DNA of 64,000 bases. Origin: AC-56 sp963798705 (GTDB lineage Bacteria; Actinomycetota; Thermoleophilia; Solirubrobacterales; 70-9). Below are positions 44,086 through 53,326 of the stretch, one piece after another (the first letter of the stretch is position 1; each line of letters starts with the position of its first letter). The stretch is from NCBI GenBank assembly GCA_963798705.1, contig CAWCTW010000005.1, positions 2,108,001 to 2,172,000 of the forward strand. Reading direction: 5' to 3'. The translations under genes and the position numbers were made by a program. Below the pieces are notes generated by a model. It was not told the DNA's origin, ran no database searches, and saw only the letters and a program-made list of their open reading frames with translations.

Positions 44086-44207
44086 CTGGTAACGAGACCA
44101 TGCACAGGCGCGCGCAGTGGGCCGGCAAACAGCCGAACCAGCAGGGCCCCCTCGGCCAATGAGTGCATCCCGAGAGAGTGGGACCGCGTGGGGTGCTCAA
44201 CGAAAAC

Positions 44208-45905
44208 TCAAGGCTTTCCCCGAAACGGCACGTGATCCTGCCTGCACCGCGTCCCCTTCGGCGGCAGGGCCTTGTCGATCAGGTAGCGGCTCGCGTAGCG
44301 GTATGCGCAGGTGCTCGGATTCGTGAGCGCCGTGTGCCCGTAGCCCTCGACGGTGAGCAGGCGGGCGCGGGCCAAAAGCCGGGACATCGCCTTGGCGCCT
44401 CGGTACGGCGTCGCCGGATCGTGGGTGTTGCCGATCACCAGGATCGGATTCGCGGTGCGGCGGTCCCAGGGACCGGCGTAGCGATCGGGCGCGGTGGCGG
44501 GCCAGCTCGCGCAGGGCTCGCTCGACCACAGCCAGAACGGGCCGGTGGGGCCGCTGCGCTCGTAGGCGAAGCGGTCGAGCGAGCGGTAGGCGGCCGGGCG
44601 CGGGTTCGGGCTCTCCGCGCACACGATCGCGAGCTGCTGCTCGATCCCGGCGTAGCGCTCGCCGGTACCCGTCCCTGTCCCTGTCGCGGCCGGCCGCGCC
44701 CCCGGGGCGAGCACCGAGAGTGAAGGCGTGGCTGGTGACGTCAGCGGCCGGCTCAGCTCACCCGTCTTCCACACCTGCTGCAACATCTGCGCCCATCCGC
44801 TCCACAGATCGACCTCCTTGCCGTCGGGGCCCCTGGCGAATGTGAAGTAGAGCTTGCTCACGGTCTGGGAGACAAGCTCGGCGTAGGTGACGTTGGCGCT
44901 CGCGGGATCGCGTCGCAGCCGGCGCAGGAGGCGGTCGAGCTTCGCGCGGGTCCTCACGGCGCTGCCGGCGGAGAAGGCGCAGTGGGTGGTGTTCGCGCTC
45001 CCGCAGAGGTCGAGGAAGGCGCCGAGGGTCTTCGCCGCGCCCTGGTCCGCGTGCTGGCGAAGCCACGTATCCAGGAACTCACCGCGGTTTGCCCGCAGCT
45101 GGCGGTGCACCCACGCGCGCGGGTTGAGGTCTCCGTCCAGGATCATTGCTCGCACCCGCTTCGGGAACAGGTTCGCGTAGGTCGCGCCGAGGAAGGTGCC
45201 GTAGGAGATTCCCCAGTAGTTCAGCTGTCGCTCGCCCACCGCCCGGCGCAGAAGGTTCAGGTCGCGGGCCGATTCGGCGCTTGAGACGTGTCGCAGGAGG
45301 CGGCGGTTGCGCTCCCCGCAGCGGCGGTCGAAACGCCGGTAGGTCCGGATCCATCTGTCCTTCTCGCTCCTCCCGACCGGAAACGACGCCGCCGGCTCGC
45401 CGACCGGCTTAAGGAAGCGCCCCTCGGCCCGTTCTGAGTCAAAGCACTGGACCGCGGTGCTCTCCCCGGTCCCACGCGGATCCCAGGTGACGATGTCGAA
45501 GCGGTCCTGAAGCTGCGCGGGGAGGAAGAGGCTCAAGAAGGTCGGAAATTGGGAGATGCTCTGCGAGGGCCCCCCGGGGTTGAAGAAGACCGTGCCGGCG
45601 CGGCGCGCGGGATCGGCAGCCGGATGCTTGACGACGGCGAGGTGGATCTTTCGGCGGTGGGGATGGTTGTAGTTCAGGGGCACCCGGGCGGTGGCGCAGT
45701 CGAGGCCCTGCTCCGCCGGGTCCGTGCACGGGCGCCAGTCGAGCTTCGGTGGCGTCACCGCCGCCGCGGCGGTCGACGAGGCCAACGCCGTCGTCGCGAC
45801 GAGCGCGGCGGGGAGGGCGAGAAGGCAGAGCGGCGAACGGTGGTGCCGCGGCGAAACCGTGCGCCGGTAGCGAGTCACGCGCCGCGGGCGGGGCTTTGCG
45901 GTCAT
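44208..45905 (-). CDS. Secreted alpha/beta-hydrolase, tripeptidyl aminopeptidase type
   Basis: 565 residues. Twin-basic N-terminus and hydrophobic core (LCLLALPAALVATTALASST) suggest a signal peptide. Alpha/beta-hydrolase of the TAP/SlpD-E kind: N-terminal CATARVPLNYNHP, oxyanion FFNPGGPSQS, nucleophile serine in YWGISYGTFLGA, a large cap with several cysteines, and the C-terminal domain with the acid in LVIGNTHDPATPY and the His in VEGYGHTALT. Streptomyces homologues remove tripeptides from secreted proteins. A low-complexity GTGTGTG spacer precedes the C-terminal part. Likely extracellular nutrition or protein maturation. Confidence 0.88.
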   Translation of the reverse strand: MTAKPRPRRVTRYRRTVSPRHHRSPLCLLALPAALVATTALASSTAAAAVTPPKLDWRPCTDPAEQGLDCATARVPLNYNHPHRRKIHLAVVKHPAADPARRAGTVFFNPGGPSQSISQFPTFLSLFLPAQLQDRFDIVTWDPRGTGESTAVQCFDSERAEGRFLKPVGEPAASFPVGRSEKDRWIRTYRRFDRRCGERNRRLLRHVSSAESARDLNLLRRAVGERQLNYWGISYGTFLGATYANLFPKRVRAMILDGDLNPRAWVHRQLRANRGEFLDTWLRQHADQGAAKTLGAFLDLCGSANTTHCAFSAGSAVRTRAKLDRLLRRLRRDPASANVTYAELVSQTVSKLYFTFARGPDGKEVDLWSGWAQMLQQVWKTGELSRPLTSPATPSLSVLAPGARPAATGTGTGTGERYAGIEQQLAIVCAESPNPRPAAYRSLDRFAYERSGPTGPFWLWSSEPCASWPATAPDRYAGPWDRRTANPILVIGNTHDPATPYRGAKAMSRLLARARLLTVEGYGHTALTNPSTCAYRYASRYLIDKALPPKGTRCRQDHVPFRGKP

Positions 45906-46062
45906 CTGTCGCTCCTTGGTCCGGACCGTGTATTGATGCGGAGACTGATCGCACCCTGAGCCGATAGCGACCGCGAGGCGACGCTAGCACCGACCAGGAC
46001 GAATTCCAAACGACTTTGGCCCGGCGACCTCGTTGTGTCGGAACCCGCCCTCGCTCCGAGGG

Positions 46063-46827
46063 TCAGTCGATCAACGCGCCGCAGCTGAGGTTGAGCGTGG
46101 CCGCGGTCATGGTGCGGGCCCAATCGGAGGCGGCGAAGGCGGCCGCGTTGCCCACATCCTCCAGCGTCGCGGCGCGCCCGAGCAGCGTCTGTTCCTCGAT
46201 CGTCTCGACGATCCGCTCACGACCCTCGAAGCCCTCCGGGAGCGACTCGGGCACCCCTCCGCTCGCCAGGGTGACGAACCGGACCCCGTGTCGACCGAGC
46301 TCGGCGGAGAACTGCCGCCGGATGGTCTCGATCGCGTCGAATGCCACCTGCGTTCCGCCCAGGTAGTAGTCGCGCAGCGGCCCGCTGCGGTCGCCGGGGC
46401 CGCCGAAGGCGAGGATCACGCCGGATCGCCGAGGGATCATGTGGCGGGCGGCGGCACGGGCGGTGATGAAGGTCGTGCGCGCCGCCACCTCCACCGGCGC
46501 CATGAAGTCGACGACCTCCATCTCGTGGAATGGGACGCCGTGCGTGTGCGGATGCGTGATCACGTTAAAAGAGACGTCGATACCCGCCACCTTGGTTGCG
46601 ACCTCGCCCGCGTGGCGGTCGACGGCCTCCTCGTCGAGCGCATCGACGACAGCCGTTTCGGCCTCCCCTCCGGTCGCGCGAATGTCGCCGGCCACCGCTT
46701 CGAGGGTGGCCTCGGTGCGCCCGACGAGGAACACCCTCGCTCCCTCACGAGCGAAGGCGCGGGCCGCGGCGCCGCCGATCGAGCCGCCCCCTCCGTAGAT
46801 CACGGCGTTCTTGTTCTCGAGCAACAT
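46063..46827 (-). CDS. Short-chain dehydrogenase/reductase
   Basis: 254 residues. NAD(P)-binding AVIYGGGGSIGGAAARAFAR at the N-terminus, then FLVGRTE and a middle region that keeps the fold order. The canonical catalytic YxxxK is not evident: the expected position reads RDYYLGGTQVAFDA, where Tyr is present but Lys is replaced by Gln. It may be a divergent, possibly inactive or enoyl-reductase-like member. It ends with LSCGALID, as in many SDRs. Located between a secreted peptidase and the WS/DGAT gene; a lipid-metabolism role is only suggested by the latter. Confidence 0.85.
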   Translation of the reverse strand: MLLENKNAVIYGGGGSIGGAAARAFAREGARVFLVGRTEATLEAVAGDIRATGGEAETAVVDALDEEAVDRHAGEVATKVAGIDVSFNVITHPHTHGVPFHEMEVVDFMAPVEVAARTTFITARAAARHMIPRRSGVILAFGGPGDRSGPLRDYYLGGTQVAFDAIETIRRQFSAELGRHGVRFVTLASGGVPESLPEGFEGRERIVETIEEQTLLGRAATLEDVGNAAAFAASDWARTMTAATLNLSCGALID

Positions 46828-46968
46828 CTCTACCTCCTCAACTCTCGTGCTCTCCCTGTAGACCGGGCCCGGCCCGGAAACTCAGCGGTCGGTCGTCATC
46901 CTCGGCATACGGACATCTCGCCCAGCTCGGCGACCGGATGCGATCGGGCAAAGTCCCGCTTCGCATCG

Positions 46969-48315
46969 CTATCGGGCGAGCTGCTCGGCGAGGGCCGCCT
47001 CCAGGTCCGCGGCGACGTCGTCGATGTCGGCGAACAGGTCGCGGTCGCCCGTGATCCCGAAGAAGACGCCGCCGTCGTAGCTGACCACGCCGATCGTGAG
47101 GGCGTGGTTCTGAGGTGAGAGCGGAACGGCCGGGTAGACCTCGAGCATCCTGCGGCCGAGCAGGTAGAACGGCATCTGAGGCCCGGGCACGTTGGAGACG
47201 ACGAGGTTCCAGGTCAGCGGCCGGGCAAGCACGTCCGCGAGCACCCGGTTGATCGTCGGCGGCGTCCAGCCGGTCGCCTCGATCACGAGCGAGGCGGCGC
47301 GGGCCTGCTCGGACTGCTTGACCCGCGTCGTCTCGGCGTGCACCAGGCGGAGCCGCGCGGCCGGGTCGGGCTCCGAGAGCGGCAGGGCGACCATCAGCGT
47401 CGCCATCCGGTTGCCCAGCTCGAGGTGCTCGTCCCTGCGCCGGATGCTCATCGGCACCAGGGCGACGAGGTGCTCCGGAACCTCCTCGCCGCGGCGCTCG
47501 AACAGGCGCCGCAGGCCGCCGGTGGCGATCGAGAGGATTACGTCGTTGACCGTCGCGCCCGTCTCGCCGCGGGCGCCCTTCAGCCGGTCGAGCTCGGTGC
47601 CCACGAACGCGACCCGGCGGTCGCGCCCGATCTCCCGGTTCAGGAAGGTCCGTGGCGGGGCGGGGCCGCCGGCGGCCAGCCCGGCGAACGACTCCGCCGT
47701 GCGCATCACTCGGCCGGCCGTCTCGCGCGGCATCGACAGCGCGGTCAGCGTCGCCTTCCGGGCCGCGCTCAGCGGCGCGCGAATCCGCTCGGTCGCCGCT
47801 CGCACGAACAGCAGCTCCGGGCTTGGGACGTCGGGATCCCAGCGCTCCTCGGGGACCGGCATCTCGGTGCCCTCGGGGTTCGGGTCGAGCATGATCGTGC
47901 CCACGTCGACGGCGGAGACGCCGTCCACGAGGGCGTGGTGCGTCTTGGAGATGTAGGCGTGGCGCCCACCCTCCAGGTTCTCCACCAGGTAGAGCTGCCA
48001 CAGCGGTCGCTCAAGGTCGAGCGGCGCCGACATCACCCGCCCGACCAGCTCGCGAAGCTGCGCCATCGATCCAGGCCGTGGCAGGGCAGTGTGCCGCACG
48101 TGCCAGCCCAGGTCGAACCGCTGGTCGTCCGACCAGACCGGGTTCGTGAGCTGGAGGGGAGTGGGCGTGACCCGCTGGCGAAAGCGCGGCACCAGGGCCA
48201 GCCGCGACTCCACGTGGGCGAGGAGCTCCTCCAGGGTCGGCGGGTCGCCCTCGAGCACCAGGGTCGCGCCGACGTTGACGTGGATCGGCCCCCGCTCGGC
48301 GAGCAGGGAGGACAT
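46969..48315 (-). CDS. WS/DGAT-family O-acyltransferase
   Basis: 448 residues, the usual length. Bifunctional wax-ester synthase / diacylglycerol acyltransferase family: joins acyl-CoA to fatty alcohols or diacylglycerol for storage lipids at the membrane. The active-site motif HHALVDG (126-132) is intact; upstream PLWQLYLVENLEGGRHA and downstream ATVNDVILSIATGGLRRLF are the second conserved segments, and VSNVPGPQMPFYLLG is the third. Predicted peripheral membrane protein. Divergent from the amine oxidase gene (115-base spacer). Confidence 0.93.
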   Translation of the reverse strand: MSSLLAERGPIHVNVGATLVLEGDPPTLEELLAHVESRLALVPRFRQRVTPTPLQLTNPVWSDDQRFDLGWHVRHTALPRPGSMAQLRELVGRVMSAPLDLERPLWQLYLVENLEGGRHAYISKTHHALVDGVSAVDVGTIMLDPNPEGTEMPVPEERWDPDVPSPELLFVRAATERIRAPLSAARKATLTALSMPRETAGRVMRTAESFAGLAAGGPAPPRTFLNREIGRDRRVAFVGTELDRLKGARGETGATVNDVILSIATGGLRRLFERRGEEVPEHLVALVPMSIRRRDEHLELGNRMATLMVALPLSEPDPAARLRLVHAETTRVKQSEQARAASLVIEATGWTPPTINRVLADVLARPLTWNLVVSNVPGPQMPFYLLGRRMLEVYPAVPLSPQNHALTIGVVSYDGGVFFGITGDRDLFADIDDVAADLEAALAEQLAR

Positions 48316-48430
48316 GTCGGATGGGGATAGGCGTTCGGTTCGCTCGTTGATGCGGCGAGCGTAAGACCTCGGCCGGAGGTTCTCGACCGAGATCGCCGCT
48401 ACGTCAGTCCCGTGGACGTACGCTCATGCG

Positions 48431-49798
48431 GTGAGCGCCGCCGATTCAACCGCCGACGTCGCCGTGGTCGGGGCAGGCCTGGCGGGCCTGACCGCAGCCC
48501 GCGAGCTTCGCCGGGCGGGCAGATCCGTCCTGGTCGTCGAGGCCCGAGACCGGGTGGGCGGGAGGCTGCTGAACGCCGACGTCGGCGACGGCAAGGTGGT
48601 CGAGGTGGGCGGCCAGTGGGCGGGGCCCACCCAGAAGCGCGTGCTCGCGCTGGCCGGCGAGCTCGGGGTCGAGACCTTCCCCACGCACACCCACGGCGAG
48701 AGCCTGATCGAGTGGCACGGCCGGCTGATCCGCTACCGGGGAGCGATCCCGCGGGTGAACGCCGCGGTGCTGATCGACGTCGCCCAGGCGCAGGCTCGCA
48801 TCGACCGGATGGCACGGCGGGTGCCGCTCGATGCCCCGTGGATGGCGCCCAAGGCCGAGTCGTGGGACAGCCAGACGTTCGAGAGCTGGCTGCGGCGAAA
48901 CGTGGCGACCTCGGGGGCGCGGGAGGTGCTTCGGCTCGGGGTGGAGGCGGTCTGGGCGGCCGACGCCGCCGACGTGTCGCTGCTCCACCTTCTCTTCTAC
49001 ACGCACTCGGCGGGCGGCTTCGACGACCTGATCAGCACCGAGGGGGGAGCCCAGCAGGACCGCTTCGTGGGCGGCTCCCAGCGGCTGGCGCTGAGGCTGG
49101 CCGAGGCGCTCGGCGACGACGTCGTCTTGCAGTCGCCGGTGAGGCGAATCGAGCAGTCCGACTCCGGCGTGCGCGTGATCGGCGACGGCGGAGCCGTATC
49201 GGCGCACGCGGCGATCGTCGCGGTGCCGCCGGCGCTCTGCGGGCGGATCGCCTACGACCCGCTCCTGCCCGCGATTCGCGACCAGCTCACCCAGCGCATG
49301 CCGCAGGGCACGGTGATCAAGTGCATGGCGATCTACGAGCGTCCGTTCTGGCGGCAGGCGGGCTTGAACGGTCAGGCCACCAGCATCGAGGGCCCGGTCA
49401 AGGTGATGTTCGACAACACCCCGTCCGCCGGCACGCCCGGCGTACTGCTCGGATTCCTGGAGGGCAGGCAGGCCCGCGAGCTCGGCGAATGGGAGCCGCA
49501 GGCCCGTCGCAACGCCGTCGTCGAGTGCTTCGGGCGCATCTTCGGCCCCGACGCCGCCCGGCCGGTGGACTACGTCGAGAGGGTCTGGGCCCAGGAGGAA
49601 TGGACCCGCGGCTGCTACGGCTGCTACATGCCGCCGGGCGGCTGGATCAGCTATGGGCGCGCCCTGCGCGCCCCGATCGGTCGCATCCACTGGGCGGGAG
49701 CCGAGACCGCGACGATCTGGAACGGCTACATGGACGGGGCCGTGCAGTCCGGCGAGCGTGCCGCGGAGGAGGTCATGGGCGCCCTGGACGCCGTATGA
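48431..49798 (+). CDS. Flavin monoamine oxidase-family protein
   Basis: 455 residues from GTG 48431. FAD-binding VAVVGAGLAGLTAARELRRA at the N-terminus with the following VVEARDRVGGRLLN, GGQWAGPTQ, substrate domain, and the C-terminal WAQEEWTRGCYGCYMPPGGW and IHWAGAETATIWNGYMDGAV closing the FAD site. Oxidises a primary or secondary amine to aldehyde plus H2O2; the substrate cannot be read. The CYG(C) position resembles the cysteine that covalently holds flavin in animal MAO (SGGCY), suggestive only. Overlaps the next gene in ATGA. Confidence 0.9.
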   Translation: MSAADSTADVAVVGAGLAGLTAARELRRAGRSVLVVEARDRVGGRLLNADVGDGKVVEVGGQWAGPTQKRVLALAGELGVETFPTHTHGESLIEWHGRLIRYRGAIPRVNAAVLIDVAQAQARIDRMARRVPLDAPWMAPKAESWDSQTFESWLRRNVATSGAREVLRLGVEAVWAADAADVSLLHLLFYTHSAGGFDDLISTEGGAQQDRFVGGSQRLALRLAEALGDDVVLQSPVRRIEQSDSGVRVIGDGGAVSAHAAIVAVPPALCGRIAYDPLLPAIRDQLTQRMPQGTVIKCMAIYERPFWRQAGLNGQATSIEGPVKVMFDNTPSAGTPGVLLGFLEGRQARELGEWEPQARRNAVVECFGRIFGPDAARPVDYVERVWAQEEWTRGCYGCYMPPGGWISYGRALRAPIGRIHWAGAETATIWNGYMDGAVQSGERAAEEVMGALDAV

Positions 49799-51018
49799 GC
49801 GGCCACCCGTCAGCCGTCGCCGCGCCGGACATGGACGCGATCCGCGAGGACGTGTCCTCGCTGGCGGCGATGGCCCGCAGCTCCGCGCGGCCGGGTGAGC
49901 TGCGCTCGGCCGAGCTGATCGCCGGGCGGCTGCGAGACATCGGGCTGGGCGAGGTCGAGGTCGAGGGGTTCCGCTACCAGTCCGGCTACGCGCTGGCGCA
50001 CGGGCTTCACTCCCTCGCCGGAATCGCGGCCGTCGCCCGCGGCGGCGCCATCGGGGCGCTGGGCGGCGCCGCGGTGCTGGCCTCATACGAAGCGGAGGTC
50101 AGCGGCCGGTGCCAGTGGCTGAGGCGGCTGCTGCCGAAGGGAAGCGCCGCGAACGTGGTGGCCCGGATTCCCGCCGCCGATCGCTCGCGCGGCACCGTGG
50201 TGCTCGTCGCTCACCACGACGCCGCCAACACGGGCCTCGTCTGGCATCCGGCCGTGCGCACCCTCGGGGCCGGGCGGCACCTGCGCAGGCGCCGTGTGGA
50301 CCCGTTCATGGCGCCGGTGGCAGCGGCACTCGCGCTCGGTGCGGCGGGGAGCGCCATGCGGCGCGGCGGCGCGGCCGGGCGGTGGCTCCGCGGCGCGGCC
50401 GCCGCGCTGCTTGGGATCTCGATCGCGGCCGACGCCGACGTGGCCCGCAGCCCGACCGTCCCGGGCGCGTCCGACAACGCCACCGGCGTCGCCGTCGTCC
50501 TCGACCGGATGCGCGCGCTGGCCGAATCGCCGCCCCCGGATTTCGACGTCGTGGCGCTGCTGTGCGGCGCGGAGGAGGCGGGAATGGGCGGCATGGTGGC
50601 CTTCCTGCGTCGTCATGCCGGCGAGCTGCCGCCCGCCACCTTCGTACTGGGTGTCGACACCCTCGGCGCCGGGACGCCGATCCTCGCCTGCGCCGAGGGA
50701 ACGATGCGCGAGCACCGATATCCGCCGGCGGCGATGGCCATCGTCGACGAGGGGGCCGCGATCGCGGCCCAGGCGCGGCCCCAGCGCTGGCGGATCGGCG
50801 GCTGGACCGACCCGACGCTCGCGACGTTCGCCGGGATACCGGCCGCCTCGATCCTCTCGATGGGCCCCGGCTTCTTTCCGAACTACCACCGAATGAGCGA
50901 CACGCCGGAGAACGTCGACTGGGTCTCGGTGGAGTCGTGCGCGCGAATCGCCGCGGGCACGATCGCGGCGCTCGAGCGCCGCTATCGATCCGCCGGGTCG
51001 CAGGCGGCGGTCGTGTAG
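49795..51018 (+). CDS. M28-family metallopeptidase-like protein
   Basis: 407 residues from ATG 49795. A zinc-aminopeptidase fold with likely ligands in VVLVAHHDAANTG (His-Asp), SDNATGVAVVLDRM (Asp), LLCGAEEAGMGGM (Glu-Glu) and a C-terminal NYHRMSDTPENVD (His). Two hydrophobic segments in the middle (GLHSLAGIAAVARGGAIGAL, and VAAALALGAAGSAM) may be membrane insertions. Probably cleaves N-terminal residues from peptides or an amide bond; translationally coupled to the amine oxidase. Confidence 0.87.
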   Translation: MSGHPSAVAAPDMDAIREDVSSLAAMARSSARPGELRSAELIAGRLRDIGLGEVEVEGFRYQSGYALAHGLHSLAGIAAVARGGAIGALGGAAVLASYEAEVSGRCQWLRRLLPKGSAANVVARIPAADRSRGTVVLVAHHDAANTGLVWHPAVRTLGAGRHLRRRRVDPFMAPVAAALALGAAGSAMRRGGAAGRWLRGAAAALLGISIAADADVARSPTVPGASDNATGVAVVLDRMRALAESPPPDFDVVALLCGAEEAGMGGMVAFLRRHAGELPPATFVLGVDTLGAGTPILACAEGTMREHRYPPAAMAIVDEGAAIAAQARPQRWRIGGWTDPTLATFAGIPAASILSMGPGFFPNYHRMSDTPENVDWVSVESCARIAAGTIAALERRYRSAGSQAAVV

Positions 51019-51160
51019 CAGGCGAGCGGGGGCTCGCGGGAAACGGTGGGGTGGTCGCGATCACCCGGCCGATGTGGGCGAGCTCGTGTCCGGGGAGGGC
51101 GGCTGCTTGGACCGCGCCGCGACTCCATACAATCGTCGGCCGGGGCCCGCCCCCGATCCC

Positions 51161-51234
51161 GCGCCCGTAGCTCAGTTGGATAGAGCGTCGGTCTACGAAA
51201 CCGAAGGTCACAGGTTCGAATCCTGTCGGGCGCG
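51161..51234 (+). tRNA. tRNA-Arg (ACG)
   Basis: 74 nt. Acceptor GCGCCCG/CGGGCGC, D-arm AGCTCAGTTGGATAGAGC, anticodon loop CTACGAA (ACG, presumably read as ICG), T-arm ending GGTTCGAATCC. CCA not encoded. Its last 23 bases are repeated exactly at 52317-52339. Confidence 0.97.
51212..51234 (+). repeat. att-like direct repeat, copy at the tRNA-Arg 3' end
   Basis: The 23-base 3' end of tRNA-Arg, identical to 52317-52339. Integrases typically recombine at tRNA 3' ends, and the insertion leaves such a direct repeat on its far side. Spacing is 1,105 bases. Confidence 0.85.
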
Positions 51235-51384
51235 CTCTCAAAGTCCCTGCTACTGGGCCGGCTTTAGCTCCGCCTCTGGGCGGGTCGTTACCCGGGCGGG
51301 CATCAATTTTTCGCGAGTTGGTGGCCTCTCGGAAGGCGAGAACGTCTCGGGGATGGCTGGACGGCCTGCCCATTCGCGTTCGGT

Positions 51385-51567
51385 TCACGCCACAGCTACC
51401 CCGATGGGCGATCCGCCTGACCGCTTCGGCGGCGGGGATGCGGGCCGCCCTGGGGGGCGGGCGCGGTCGAGGCGCCCGCGGCCCGTGAACTGAGAAGCAG
51501 GGAGGCGGTAGGAGCCGCCCGGTGTGCGCTCCGCCTTGACCTTCCTCGGACGGAATTCGGCATCCAC
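51385..51567 (-). CDS. Fragment resembling an excisionase/MerR-type HTH (tentative)
   Basis: 60 codons from GTG 51567. The start DAEFRPRKVKAERTPGGSYR resembles the recognition helix and wing (xRAERTPGGHYRxP) of excisionase-like and BldC-type DNA-binding domains, followed by LPASQFTGRGRL. The first half of the motif is not present as a normal protein and the frame ends in low-complexity sequence. Possibly the relic of the element bounded by the att-like repeats. The remaining bases of 51235-51684 show no gene. Confidence 0.3.
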   Translation of the reverse strand: MDAEFRPRKVKAERTPGGSYRLPASQFTGRGRLDRARPPGRPASPPPKRSGGSPIGVAVA

Positions 51568-51684
51568 CAGCAGCGCATAGGTCAGTCCCTACGTGGAGCC
51601 AAGTCGGAGCCATTGACGCTGCGCGAAACATCTGCTATATGGGTGCTTAGATTTTCTATGGACAGTAGAAGGAGGTGAAGCAGA

Positions 51685-52164
51685 ATGGCACTCGTACGTT
51701 GGGATCCGACTCGTGAGGTGGATTCGCTTCAGTCCGAGATGAATCGGCTGTTCGACACGTTCTTCGGCGACGGGCCCGCGAATAGAGGCAGTGGAGGCAT
51801 TCGCCGGTGGGTCCCCCCGATGGATCTCGTTGAGACCGACGACCACCTCGTCCTCAAGGCCGATCTTCCGGGGCTCGACAGCGACGACGTCAACATCGAG
51901 ATCAAGGACGGCACTTTGACCGTGTCGGGCGAGCGCACGACCGAGCACGAGGAGCGCGCGGATGGCTTCTATCGCGTCGAGCGGGCGTTCGGCGGGTTCT
52001 CGCGCTCGATGGCGCTGCCCGACAACGTCGATGCGGAGCGCATCAACGCGACCTTCGACAAGGGGGTGCTGGAAGTCCGCATCCCGAAGCCCGAAGAGCG
52101 CAAGCCGCACCGCGTTCAGATAGGCGCTGCCGCCGTCAACGGCACTGCCCAGGAGAAGAAGTAA
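51685..52164 (+). CDS. Hsp20/alpha-crystallin small heat-shock protein
   Basis: 159 residues. ATP-independent chaperone that binds unfolding proteins as an oligomer. N-terminal WDPTREVDSLQSEMNRLFD, alpha-crystallin domain from about residue 45 (MDLVETDDHLVLKADLPGLD, IEIKDGTLTVSGERTTEHEE, FGGFSRSMALPDNVDAERIN, FDKGVLEVRIPK) and a short C-terminal tail. AAGGAGGTGA at 51669-51678 is a perfect ribosome-binding site, seven bases from ATG. The upstream region is AT-rich compared with its surroundings. It lies between the att-like repeats, so it may be cargo of a former element. Confidence 0.95.
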   Translation: MALVRWDPTREVDSLQSEMNRLFDTFFGDGPANRGSGGIRRWVPPMDLVETDDHLVLKADLPGLDSDDVNIEIKDGTLTVSGERTTEHEERADGFYRVERAFGGFSRSMALPDNVDAERINATFDKGVLEVRIPKPEERKPHRVQIGAAAVNGTAQEKK

Positions 52165-52180
52165 CGCACGTCGGGTGCAT

Positions 52181-52225
52181 GCGTAGGCTTCCGGGCCGGT
52201 GATAGCCGACCCGGAATGCCTGCGC
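52181..52225 (+). terminator. Hairpin terminator after hsp20
   Basis: A long stem GCGTAGGC-TTCCGGG pairing with CCCGGAA-TGCCTGCGC with one wobble and a short internal loop, 17 bases past the stop. Confidence 0.65.
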
Positions 52226-52316
52226 TTCCGAGATAGTCCCGGCATCGGATCCGCCCGAACCGGGCGGCCCACACGTCCTGCGGCGTCGTCGAGACGCAGC
52301 CGTATGGGCTACTTCG

Positions 52317-52339
52317 AGGTTCGAATCCTGTCGGGCGCG
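52317..52339 (+). repeat. att-like direct repeat, distal copy
   Basis: Exact 23-base copy of the tRNA-Arg 3' end at 51212-51234. The 60 bases that follow contain a second GGTTCGAACC-type T-loop sequence in inverted orientation. A second tRNA fragment may lie here, but no full cloverleaf can be drawn. Confidence 0.8.
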
Positions 52340-52400
52340 TCCGGACCTTCCAGGGTTCGAACCTGTGACACCGCTCGCCGTCCGGGCTCCTGAGCCGGGG

Positions 52401-52988
52401 TCAGTGGGATTCCCGCGAACGACGTCGCTCCGCCCTTTGCTCCGCCAGCTCCTTGACCTCGTCGAGATGGGCGGCGACCACGCGTTCCCATTGCGGGCGG
52501 ACCCAGTGGCGTCCCGCCAGCCTGCCGAGGAAGAAGAAGTCGATGCCCAGCTCGCCGTCGTAGCGCAGCTCCGTGCCCTCCTCGTCGATTTCCTCCAGCG
52601 TGAACCGCTCCACCGCGTGCGGCACGGGGCCCGTCAGGTGCCTGAACCCGACCCGGCTCGGCGGCGTGAAGTCCATCACCTCGACCGTGCGGGCGGTGTA
52701 GAAGTGGACCTTCGTGTAGTGCGCGGCCACCACGACGGCATCGTCCCCGGCGATGATCTCGATGTCCGAGCCGCCTGGTGCACGACCCAGGTACGGCGCG
52801 CTGATGACCTCGAACACGATCTCGCGCGGGGCCGCGAACCGGACCGTGATCGGGCCGAGCTCGTGGAGGCTGCGGCCCCATCCCAGATCCAGGTGCAGGC
52901 GCCCCATCGCGAGCAGCAGGAGCCCTCCGGCGAACATCAGGAGGCCGAGGGCGACGAGTACGCCCACGACTATCCACCCAGCGGTCAT
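52401..52988 (-). CDS. Membrane-anchored SRPBCC-family protein
   Basis: 195 residues. One N-terminal membrane helix (about 5-28, WIVVGVLVALGLLMFAGGLL) and a polyketide-cyclase/START-like domain. That domain begins GPITVRFAAPREIVFEVISA and continues through VEVMDFTPPSRVGFRHLTGP and VERFTLEEIDEEGTELRYDG to a C-terminal helix. The closing region is basic and coiled (EQRAERRRSRESH). Ligand unknown. No operon partner: neighbours are the att remnant downstream and a long spacer upstream. Confidence 0.8.
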   Translation of the reverse strand: MTAGWIVVGVLVALGLLMFAGGLLLLAMGRLHLDLGWGRSLHELGPITVRFAAPREIVFEVISAPYLGRAPGGSDIEIIAGDDAVVVAAHYTKVHFYTARTVEVMDFTPPSRVGFRHLTGPVPHAVERFTLEEIDEEGTELRYDGELGIDFFFLGRLAGRHWVRPQWERVVAAHLDEVKELAEQRAERRRSRESH

Positions 52989-53326
52989 GGCCGGACCGCG
53001 ACGAGGATCCCGTACCCGATCGCGCCCAGGCCCTCGACTTCGAGCGGCTCAGCGGCGAGCAGCCGGCGGCGGCGGGGACAGATCGACTGCGCCCTGCTCA
53101 GCCGCCGCCCATTCGCGGTTCCCGCGTGAGTGGTCCTGGCTTCGATCGTCCTCACCATCTCATTCGTGGGTCCTGGCTTCGATCGTCCTCCACCTTCTCA
53201 CGTTCGCCCGCTGGCCAAGCCCGCCATGTGGCAGCCTTCAGTCATGGCGGTTGGACACCAGGCGATGACGCGCCCGCTCCGCTGACCGTGTCAGGGGAGG
53301 CGGCCGGCGCGGCAGGGGACGGCGCG
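52989..53326. other. 338-base spacer with a short direct repeat
   Basis: No gene is visible. A 22-bp direct repeat beginning GGTCCTGGCTTCGATC lies at 53132-53153 and 53169-53190, 37 bases apart. The final 40 bases can be read in frame with the MFS gene from GTG 53288. Confidence 0.55.

Noticed and set aside
46063..48315. SDR and WS/DGAT as one storage-lipid operon
   Set aside because: Both are on the minus strand but 141 bases apart, and the SDR lacks a clear catalytic Lys, so a shared pathway is only a guess.
52340..52400. A second tRNA on the minus strand after the att-like repeat
   Set aside because: A T-loop-like GGTTCGAACC and a possible anticodon-type CTCAGGA are present, but acceptor and D-arms cannot be drawn.
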